Assembly (NCBI GenBank): GCA_964618855.1
Contig: CAZUCD010000172.1
Coordinates: 1-7,375, forward strand
Direction: 5' to 3'
Source: CAZUCD01 sp964618855
Lineage (GTDB): Bacteria; Sumerlaeota; Sumerlaeia; SLMS01; JANRJK01
DNA: 7,375 bases
The translations under genes and the position numbers were made by a program. The notes beneath the pieces were generated by a model. It searched no databases. It saw only the letters and a list, made by a program, of their open reading frames with translations, and had not been told where the DNA came from. This document shows, piece by piece, positions 1-6,106 of the stretch. Each line of letters opens with the position of its first letter. Within the stretch, counting starts at the first letter, position 1.

Positions 1-1170
<1,170 letters not shown>

Positions 1171-1184
1171 GGTCGGGAGCGCGC

Positions 1185-1763
1185 TCAGCCGGGCTCGACG
1201 AGGAAGAGCACCTGCCCGTACTCGACGGGCTGGGCGTTTTCGACGCAGACCTTCCGGATGGTCCCGGAGACCTCCGCCTTGATCTCATTCATGAGCTTCA
1301 TCGCCTCGATGATGCACACGACCGTGTCCGGGGAGACCCTGTCGCCGACCTGGGCGTAGGAGGGGGCACCCGGGGATGGGGCCCGGTAGAACGTTCCCAC
1401 CATGGGCGACTTGATCTCGTGAAGGCCGGCCGTGGACGCCGGGGCGGCAGCCGGTGCGGGCGTGGGGGCTGGATCGGCAGCCGGAGCGGCGGGCATGGGC
1501 GACTGCATTTGAGGCATGCCCATCCCGGCGGGCATCATCGGCATCGCCATTTGAGGCGGCGCGTAGGTTATCACGGGCGATGGGGTCGCCCGGTGGGAGA
1601 CGATGCGGAGCCGCAGGGGACCCTGCTCCAGCTCGAACTCGTCGAAGCCCTTGGAGTGGACCTGATCGATCAGCTTGCTGATTTCGGACAGGGTGAAGCC
1701 TCCCGCAGGTGCGGGGGTGTCGTGTCCGTTTGTCGCCTTGGGCGAGGGTTTCTTGATGGGCAT
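1185..1763 (-). CDS. accB: Biotin carboxyl carrier protein of acetyl-CoA carboxylase
   Basis: This 192-residue protein carries the biotin that AccC carboxylates and presents it to the carboxyltransferase. The N-terminal region (about 21-57, GGFTLSEISKLIDQV... then ELEQGPLRLRI) matches the usual AccB N-terminal segment. A flexible linker of about 55 residues (60-115), rich in Pro, Ala and Met, follows. The biotinyl/lipoyl domain occupies about 116-191, with the biotinylation motif EAMKLM at 153-158 and acceptor Lys156. The protein is a little longer than E. coli AccB (156 residues), mainly because of the linker and a Lys/Pro-rich N-terminus. It is the first gene of accB-accC. The 17 bases before the ATG are pyrimidine-rich (CCAAGCACCCCTCCCCC) with no Shine-Dalgarno sequence. 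The start is nevertheless supported by the conserved domain beginning about 20 residues later. Confidence 0.96.
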   Translation of the reverse strand: MPIKKPSPKATNGHDTPAPAGGFTLSEISKLIDQVHSKGFDEFELEQGPLRLRIVSHRATPSPVITYAPPQMAMPMMPAGMGMPQMQSPMPAAPAADPAPTPAPAAAPASTAGLHEIKSPMVGTFYRAPSPGAPSYAQVGDRVSPDTVVCIIEAMKLMNEIKAEVSGTIRKVCVENAQPVEYGQVLFLVEPG

Positions 1764-1831
1764 GGGGGGAGGGGTGCTTGGACGGCCAGCCAGCGCCGTC
1801 GTGGTCGCTCTCGGTGGTCTCGCGCGATCAG

Positions 1832-1847
1832 GGGGGCATTGGCCCCC
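1832..1847. repeat. Perfect short inverted repeat in the accB leader region
   Basis: The bases GGGGGC-ATTG-GCCCCC form a perfect 6-bp all-G/C stem with a four-base loop. It lies about 70 nt upstream of the accB start, so it would sit in the 5' leader of the accBC transcript if the promoter is in the AT-rich island beyond it. No U-tract follows on either strand, so an intrinsic terminator is not supported. A role in leader structure is speculation. Confidence 0.4.
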
Positions 1848-1949
1848 GCCATAAGGTAAGGGTCAAGCGCCGGATGAGTTTGCGCGAAGCCTAACGATCC
1901 CGAAAGGGTCGCTCCCGTCCCAGCATGCGAACGCAGAAGGCTGACATTG

Positions 1950-1977
1950 ATCATTTTAGGCGCGCTGACAGAATCAA
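1950..1977 (-). promoter_or_regulatory. Candidate accBC promoter in an AT-rich island
   Basis: Read on the minus strand, TTGATT (complement of 1972-1977) and AATGAT (complement of 1950-1955) are separated by 16 nt. Each matches four of six bases of the sigma-70 consensus. The block is the most AT-rich part of an otherwise GC-rich gap and is oriented towards accB, which would give a leader of about 180 nt. This is a weak pattern match only. The same island could also serve the plus-strand gene. Confidence 0.2.
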
Positions 1978-2082
1978 TTCGGCTATCGTCAGGGCCGCGC
2001 CGAGACATTCGGGGGACCACGTCGGACCGGTTGGGGATTCCCTCGTTTCTTCGGGGGGGGCATCCCGTTCTTGACGGGGAGC

Positions 2083-2118
2083 GGGGATTCGCGCTTTCTT
2101 TCGACTTCGAGAATCCCC
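2083..2118 (+). promoter_or_regulatory. Hairpin just upstream of the secreted-protein ribosome-binding site
   Basis: GGGGATTC (2083-2090) and GAATCCCC (2111-2118) form a perfect 8-bp stem around a 20-nt pyrimidine-rich loop. The 3' arm ends 3 nt before the Shine-Dalgarno CGGAG (2121-2125). A second copy of GGGGATTC at 2033-2040 could pair with the same 3' arm, so two mutually exclusive structures are possible. The position suits an element affecting RNA stability or ribosome access, provided transcription begins upstream of it. No known riboswitch fold is recognised. Confidence 0.4.
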
Positions 2119-2132
2119 AACGGAGCGACTTC

Positions 2133-3056
2133 ATGAAGCTGCACCATTTGATGTTCCGGACCTCGCTGGCGGCAGTGCTTGCCGGGGCCCTTTACTCCCC
2201 CATCGCTGCCGCGGAAGTGACCATCCAGAATGACGCCTACGGTGCCCCGGATGCTGGGACCATCGTCGGGAACTTCGCCGTTTCGGAACAGGCTGCCGTG
2301 TGGCTGACGTCGTCCTGCGACGGCAAGATCGTCGCGGTTCAGGTCGCGTGGGTCAGTTCGACGGGGACTTCCCCGAATTCGATCGAACAGGCAGTTCGCA
2401 TCCATGCCCCTGGTTCCTTCCCGACGCCAGGGACCGTGCGGGCGGAGGTGCTGGGGCCGCTGCTCGACGATCCGTTCATCAACGAGTTCCGCTACCTGGA
2501 CGAGAACAACCTGTTTCCGATCAGCGTCCCAGTCCTTCAGGGCGAGCAGTTCGTCGTGGCCTTCGAGTTTGCGAACCCGACGAACATCGCAGGGGGCACG
2601 GCGAGCGTAATCCGCGACGCGGCGGCGACGCCGAATCGCAACGCAATCCGGGCAAACTTCCCGCCGCTCACGTGGGTGAGCGCGCCCCTCCTCGGCGTGA
2701 ACGGCGACTTCGTCATCCGCGCCGTCGTGGACTGCGTTCCGCCCGATCCGCCCTCGGGACCGATCCCGGCGAACCTCGCAACGGGGGTATCGACGGGCAC
2801 GACGCTCGACTGGTCGGATACGGGTGTCGCGCGCACGTACAGCGTGAAGCTGTGGAAGTCTGTGGATGCGGAGCCGGGGACGCCCACGGCCTCCGGGCTG
2901 GCGGTGAGTTCCTATACGCCGGGTGCCGCGCTCGACGCCGGAACCGCGTATAGTTGGCGCGTCAGCGTCACGAACAACAACGGCACGACGAACGGGCCTG
3001 TCTGGACGTTCACAACCGCGCCGGGCGCGTCCGTCGCGGACTGGACGGCGTACTAG
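2133..3056 (+). CDS. Secreted protein of unknown function with C-terminal fibronectin type III-like domain
   Basis: The product is a 307-residue exported protein I cannot assign to a named family. The start at 2133 is chosen because CGGAG lies 7 nt upstream and a clean signal peptide begins there: basic and histidine residues (MKLHHLMFR), a hydrophobic core (SLAAVLAGAL) and an AAA|E cleavage site after residue 27. Extending upstream in frame (to 1947) adds only non-conserved-looking residues before the signal. Residues about 28-202 are beta-rich and end with VIRAVVDC. This part has only two cysteines, Cys62 and Cys201, which could form a disulfide closing the domain. Residues about 208-296 look like a fibronectin type III fold: SGPIPANLATGV, TLDWSDT, TYSVKLW, TAYSWRVSV and WTFTT. 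The chain stops 11 residues later (VADWTAY) with no transmembrane anchor, LPXTG, PEP-CTERM or obvious type IX signal. The likely location is periplasmic or extracellular. No neighbour explains its role. Confidence 0.85.
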   Translation: MKLHHLMFRTSLAAVLAGALYSPIAAAEVTIQNDAYGAPDAGTIVGNFAVSEQAAVWLTSSCDGKIVAVQVAWVSSTGTSPNSIEQAVRIHAPGSFPTPGTVRAEVLGPLLDDPFINEFRYLDENNLFPISVPVLQGEQFVVAFEFANPTNIAGGTASVIRDAAATPNRNAIRANFPPLTWVSAPLLGVNGDFVIRAVVDCVPPDPPSGPIPANLATGVSTGTTLDWSDTGVARTYSVKLWKSVDAEPGTPTASGLAVSSYTPGAALDAGTAYSWRVSVTNNNGTTNGPVWTFTTAPGASVADWTAY

Positions 3057-3063
3057 GCGGTTT

Positions 3064-3160
3064 CTGGGTCCTGGGGTTCGGGAATCGGGGTTCAGCGTCC
3101 ATGTTGCGGTAACCTGAAACCTGATCCCCGGACCCAGGACCTGCTCTTCACGATTCCCGA
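3064..3160. repeat. Long imperfect inverted repeat between convergent genes, possible bidirectional terminator or REP-like element
   Basis: GGTCCTGGG (3067-3075) pairs perfectly with CCCAGGACC (3133-3141). Inside it, 3078-3095 pairs with 3114-3131 at 14 of 18 positions, leaving an 18-nt loop at 3096-3113. A separate perfect 10-bp pair also exists between TCGGGAATCG (3078-3087) and CGATTCCCGA (3151-3160), so alternative folds compete. The element fills almost the whole 106-nt gap between the stop of the plus-strand gene and the stop of the SQR gene. That suits a two-way transcription terminator, although no U-tract follows either arm. The nested, near-repeated units also resemble dispersed REP-type intergenic palindromes. 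Genome-wide copy number would decide between the two. Confidence 0.55.
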
Positions 3161-3162
3161 TA

Positions 3163-4353
3163 CTACGCCCTGCCCTTGAGCATCCCGTGCCAGTAGAGCG
3201 CGGGGAGGACGTGGCGCTTGAGCTGGTACATGCTCCAGCGCTCCTTGCCCTGATCGAACGGGAACGTCTCGTGGGGCAGCAGGTCGTAGCCGAACTCGGC
3301 GAGGATGAGGCTGCCGTAGCCGGTGACGAGGGGGCATGACGTGTAGCCGTCGTACTTTGCGGCGGGGTCCTTCCCGCCCGTTGCGGCGAGGAGGTTGGAC
3401 ACGAGGATGGGCGCCTGTCCGCGGATGGCGGCGCCGGTCTTGCTCGTGGGGAGGCTCGAGCAATCCCCGAGCGCGAACACGTTCGGGAACTTGCTGTGGC
3501 GCAGGGTTTCCTTGTCCACGTCCACCCAACCCGCGGCGTTTGCGAGTGCGCTCGACTTGATCACGTCCGGGGGGCCCTGCGGGGGCGTGACGTGGATCAT
3601 GTCGTAGTGTTGCACGACCTCCTTGTTGGCCTCGAGGTCCTGGAAGACGGCCTCGCGGGACTCGGCGCGCAGCTCGGTGAGGCTGTGGCGGAAGTGCGGC
3701 TTCCCGATGCCCTTGCGCTCGATGACGGCATTGAGGGCCTTTGCGTACTTCTCGACCTTGAAGATCGTGGGTTCGCCGATGAAGAAGTGGATCCTGGACT
3801 TGTCGCGCACGCCCTGGCGGCGGAATGCGTCCTCGGCGAGGTACATGATCTTCTGTGGCGCGCCGCCGCACTTGATCGGCGTCGCGGGGTGCGTGAACAC
3901 GGCGTCGCCGCCGGGGAACGAGCGGATCAGCTCCCACGTGTAGTTGACGGAGTCGTAGGAGTAGTTGGAGCAGACGCCGCCCTTTCCGAGGGCGTCGCGC
4001 AGTCCCTTCACGGCGCCCCAATTGACCTGTATGCCCAGGGCGACCACGAGGAAGTCGTAGGAGAGCGCCCCTCCGCCGCGTAGTCGGACCGTGTTGTGCT
4101 CCGGGTCGAACTCGGAGACGGCGTCGCGGATCCATTGCGCGCCTGCGGGGATGAGGGAGGACTCGTCACGCTGTGTCTCCTCGCGCGTGGCGGCACCGGC
4201 GCCCACCAGCGTCCACAGTGGCTGGTAGTAGTGCTTCTCCGATGGATCGACTATGGCGACGGCCCCCTCGTGGCCGGCACGGCAGAGGCGAGCGGCCACC
4301 GTAATGCCCGCGCAGCCCCCGCCGAGGATCAGAAACTTGTGATGGTTCGACAC
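3163..4353 (-). CDS. sqr: Type II (SQOR-like) sulfide:quinone oxidoreductase
   Basis: This FAD enzyme oxidises sulfide to a persulfide/polysulfide and passes electrons to membrane quinone. The 396-residue product opens with the FAD-binding beta-alpha-beta motif LILGGGCAGI (8-17) and continues with EKHYYQPLWTLV (39-50). The two catalytic cysteines expected from mitochondrial SQOR are present: Cys162 in TPIKCGGAPQKIMYLAE and Cys298 in NVFALGDCSSLPTSKTGAA. A further conserved block, DGYTSCPLVTGYG (335-347), precedes a basic/hydrophobic C-terminus suited to membrane contact. These motifs point to the type II group rather than the classical bacterial enzyme. The start is GTG at 4353. GAGGAG (complement of 4361-4366) lies 7 nt upstream and overlaps the arsR stop, which suggests translational coupling. 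An ATG between that site and the GTG is out of frame and opens only a 9-codon reading frame. This is the last gene of the sulfur operon. Confidence 0.93.
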   Translation of the reverse strand: MSNHHKFLILGGGCAGITVAARLCRAGHEGAVAIVDPSEKHYYQPLWTLVGAGAATREETQRDESSLIPAGAQWIRDAVSEFDPEHNTVRLRGGGALSYDFLVVALGIQVNWGAVKGLRDALGKGGVCSNYSYDSVNYTWELIRSFPGGDAVFTHPATPIKCGGAPQKIMYLAEDAFRRQGVRDKSRIHFFIGEPTIFKVEKYAKALNAVIERKGIGKPHFRHSLTELRAESREAVFQDLEANKEVVQHYDMIHVTPPQGPPDVIKSSALANAAGWVDVDKETLRHSKFPNVFALGDCSSLPTSKTGAAIRGQAPILVSNLLAATGGKDPAAKYDGYTSCPLVTGYGSLILAEFGYDLLPHETFPFDQGKERWSMYQLKRHVLPALYWHGMLKGRA

Positions 4354-4360
4354 GGCATGG

Positions 4361-4366
4361 CTCCTC
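4361..4366 (-). promoter_or_regulatory. Ribosome-binding site that fixes the GTG start of sqr
   Basis: Minus-strand GAGGAG sits 7 nt before the GTG and shares bases with the arsR TGA stop. The nearer ATG is only 2 nt from this site and out of frame, so the GTG is preferred. Confidence 0.75.
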
Positions 4367-4736
4367 AGGCACGCGGGCGCGGACGGCTGCGCCCGACGGC
4401 GGATCGAATCGCGGATTCCTCCAGTTTCATCTGCCTTACTACTCCGTCGCACAGGAGCGTGCATACGGAAAAAACGGTCTCGTCGGCGATGGCGCAGATG
4501 GTCTGGTTGGCCTCGCGGCGCATCTCCACCAGGCCGCAGCGCCGGAGCGTCGCCAGGTGGCGCGAGACGGAGGGTTGAGACACGCCGGCCACGGCAACGA
4601 GGGCCCCCACCGGCGATGGCCCCTGCCGGCGCAGGTGGTTCAGGATGCGCAGCCGCACGGGATCCGCGAGCGCGCCCAGGCGCTCGACCACGCGGGCCAG
4701 CATGTCCTCGTTCTCGAAGGGCGAAGGGTGCGCCAT
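4365..4736 (-). CDS. ArsR/SmtB-family winged-helix repressor, probable regulator of the sulfur operon
   Basis: This 123-residue DNA-binding protein has the typical ArsR layout. Residues 22-35 (ALADPVRLRILNHL) are the conserved dimer/DNA-binding opening. GVSQPSVSRHLATLRRCGLVE (51-71) is the helix-turn-helix, followed by the wing (EMRREANQTICAI, 71-83). The C-terminal helix (about 87-105) carries Cys92 and Cys96, with Cys67 and Cys81 in the fold. The classical ArsR ELCVC metal-site box is absent, and there is no cysteine in the helix 2 region where persulfide sensors such as BigR/SqrR have one. Sensing therefore probably uses Cys92-x3-Cys96, perhaps with Cys67 or Cys81. The ATG follows a weak AGGGGG placed 10 nt upstream and lies 14 nt after the preceding stop; the product then leads directly into sqr. 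Family assignment is firm; the ligand (persulfide or thiophilic metal) is inferred from context. Confidence 0.92.
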   Translation of the reverse strand: MAHPSPFENEDMLARVVERLGALADPVRLRILNHLRRQGPSPVGALVAVAGVSQPSVSRHLATLRRCGLVEMRREANQTICAIADETVFSVCTLLCDGVVRQMKLEESAIRSAVGRSRPRPRA

Positions 4737-4750
4737 GGGTTCGGTGCCCC

Positions 4751-5320
4751 CTATCGCGCGCACGTCGCGGGCACCGCGCGGTTCCAGGGCATGAGCCCCA
4801 GAAGCGAGGCCAGCCCGCACGTCCCGGTCGCCCCGGCAAAGATCAGGCCCGCCCCGAAGAACGCGGGGACTGCGAGGATGTACGGGTGCACGAAGTAGCC
4901 CGCGGCGGTGCCCGCGAGGACGCCCGCGCCGATGACGAGCTGCACCTGGCGCATGACGCTGATGGTGCGGCGGCCCTCCGCACCGGTCACCGGAAGCCCG
5001 GCGGCGCGCCATGCCTCGATGCCTCCCGCGAGGCTCAGGATCTCGAACCCCTCGCCAACGAGGCCCGACGCCATGCGTGCCGCATCCGCGGAACGCCGCC
5101 CCGACTTGCAGTGGAGGATGATCGACTTGGAGCCGAGAGAGCGCAGGCTCGCGGGGTCGAATCGCGACAGGGGGAGCAGCATGGCCCCGGCTATGCGCTG
5201 GGCGGCGTGCTCGTCCGGCTCACGGACGTCCACGAGGACGGATGCGCCGGAGGCGAGGCGCTCATCAGCGGCTCGCGGATCGATGGTTGCCGGGGCTGTG
5301 GCTGTGGTGGTGGTGCTCAT
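4751..5320 (-). CDS. YgaP-like membrane rhodanese (rhodanese domain plus DUF2892)
   Basis: This 189-residue sulfurtransferase is tethered to the inner membrane. The single rhodanese domain spans about 12-115, with the DVREPDEH motif (31-38) and the active loop HCKSGRRSA (70-78), where Cys71 would carry the persulfide. The C-terminal part (about 120-180) is a DUF2892 module with two hydrophobic segments (about 126-142 and 147-165), joined by a short turn around HPY and ending TGTCGLASLLGLMPWN. This order matches E. coli YgaP. Extra cysteines Cys168 and Cys187 flank the end of the membrane module. The ATG is well fixed by an AAAGGAGG site 7 nt upstream. Its ATG overlaps the TGA of the permease gene (ATGA), showing coupled expression. 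The likely role is to accept sulfane sulfur at the membrane and pass it on. Confidence 0.93.
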   Translation of the reverse strand: MSTTTTATAPATIDPRAADERLASGASVLVDVREPDEHAAQRIAGAMLLPLSRFDPASLRSLGSKSIILHCKSGRRSADAARMASGLVGEGFEILSLAGGIEAWRAAGLPVTGAEGRRTISVMRQVQLVIGAGVLAGTAAGYFVHPYILAVPAFFGAGLIFAGATGTCGLASLLGLMPWNRAVPATCAR

Positions 5321-6102
5321 GGACGGGCCTCCTTTGCAGACCCTGACAAGCGGAGAAAGTGCGGCGCTTCCCGGATGACGATCGAGAACGCGACGAGGAC
5401 GAGAATGACGGAGAATGCGCGCCGGACCATGTTGCGGTCGAGTTTCGTGCCGATGTGCGACCCGAGCCAGCTCCCCGCGATTCCGGTCGCCGTGAAGATC
5501 GCGATCACCCGCCAGTCCGGGGAGACCGCCCCGGCGAGGAGGTGCTTGCCGAGCCCCGCGCCCGAGTTCAGCGCGATGACGCCCAGGGAGGTCCCGACGG
5601 CGAGCGGCATCTCGAGCCCGCGCAGCAGGATCAGCGAGGGCACGATCAGGAACCCACCCCCCACGCCGAGCAGGCCCGTCAGCACGCCGATCCCGAACCC
5701 CTGGGCGATGGTTGCCCCGCGACTGGTGCCCCAGCGCAGGCGGAACTCCCCCGAATCCGCGCGTGCCATCAGCACGGCCACGCCGAGCATGAGGCCCGCG
5801 AGCATCATCAACTGCACGGTCCCGGGCACCAGGCGGGAGGCCCAGGCCCCGGCCGCGCTGCCGATCATCCCCGGGATGGTGTAGAGTGCGACGACGGCGT
5901 GGTCGAACTCCCGCCGGATGATGGCCCGCACGGCCCCCCCGGCGGCTATGCCACCGACGATTGCCATGCTCTCCACGATCGCCTGCTTCTCCCCATGCCC
6001 GAGCAGATACACGAGGATCGGCACCGTGAGGATGGCACCGCCCGCGCCAAGCAGGCCCATCGTCAGGCCGACGAGGAGCGCGCCAACGAGGGCGAGCGTC
6101 AT
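5317..6102 (-). CDS. TauE/SafE-family (UPF0721) sulfur-oxyanion permease
   Basis: This polytopic inner-membrane protein of 261 residues is almost entirely hydrophobic and fits the 7-8 helices usual for the family. The internal duplication typical of TauE/SafE is visible: GLLGAGGAILTVPIL (16-30) in the first half and GLLGVGGGFLIVPSLILL (143-160) in the second, the latter followed by PLAVGTSL. The charged loop at about 113-130 separates the halves. Members are proposed exporters of sulfite or organosulfonates. In this operon the natural cargo would be sulfite or thiosulfate made by the dioxygenase, but that is inferred from context. The ATG at 6102 is 4 nt after the upstream stop, with no good Shine-Dalgarno sequence, so coupling is likely. 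An in-frame start at 6147 would overlap the previous gene and add an unlikely arginine-rich stretch. Confidence 0.92.
   Translation of the reverse strand: MTLALVGALLVGLTMGLLGAGGAILTVPILVYLLGHGEKQAIVESMAIVGGIAAGGAVRAIIRREFDHAVVALYTIPGMIGSAAGAWASRLVPGTVQLMMLAGLMLGVAVLMARADSGEFRLRWGTSRGATIAQGFGIGVLTGLLGVGGGFLIVPSLILLRGLEMPLAVGTSLGVIALNSGAGLGKHLLAGAVSPDWRVIAIFTATGIAGSWLGSHIGTKLDRNMVRRAFSVILVLVAFSIVIREAPHFLRLSGSAKEARP
5328..5335 (-). promoter_or_regulatory. Strong ribosome-binding site of the membrane rhodanese gene
   Basis: Minus-strand AAAGGAGG, 7 nt before the ATG and inside the end of the permease gene, is the best Shine-Dalgarno match in the window. It fixes the rhodanese start and suggests high or independent initiation despite the ATGA overlap. 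Confidence 0.8.
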
Positions 6103-6106
6103 TGCT

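Larger units (their letters stand above)
1764..2132. other. Divergent intergenic region between accB and the secreted-protein gene
   Basis: This 369-nt gap must hold the start signals for both flanking genes. It contains a perfect 6-bp hairpin at 1832-1847, a small GAAA-capped hairpin at 1896-1910 (GATCCC/GGGTC with one bulged T), an AT-rich island at about 1946-1979, a series of G-tracts (2011-2015, 2033-2036, an eight-G run at 2053-2060, 2076-2079, 2083-2086), and a hairpin at 2083-2118 ending just before the plus-strand ribosome-binding site. Open frames crossing it have no start signal and no recognisable protein content. I see no convincing small gene or RNA gene. Confidence 0.75.

Noticed and set aside
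1832..1847. Intrinsic terminator between the divergent genes
   Set aside because: The stem is perfect but has no U-tract on either side, and no gene ends nearby.
2071..2100. Plus-strand promoter with TTGACG as the -35 element
   Set aside because: No acceptable -10 hexamer lies 16-18 nt downstream (best are CTTTCT/TTTCTT), and it would start transcription almost at the ribosome-binding site.
1947..2132. Longer form of the secreted protein starting at 1947
   Set aside because: It would bury the signal peptide behind 62 unsupported residues; the ATG at 2133 has a Shine-Dalgarno sequence 7 nt away.
1670..2134. A 154-codon minus-strand frame spanning the divergent gap and the accB N-terminus
   Set aside because: Arg/Pro/Ser-rich with no start signal, and it overlaps accB in another frame; no recognisable domain.
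3054..3162. Secreted protein prematurely truncated, with a dockerin or sorting tail lost after the TAG
   Set aside because: Reading past the stop in the three plus frames gives no dockerin, PEP-CTERM or anchor-like sequence; the region is explained by the inverted repeat.
3092..4135. A 347-codon minus-strand frame within sqr
   Set aside because: It is a frame-shifted reading of sqr, Arg/Pro-rich, with no family features.
4354..4839. N-terminal extension of SQR to residue 558
   Set aside because: The upstream part is an out-of-frame reading of arsR; the FAD motif starts at the GTG, which has a well-placed ribosome-binding site.
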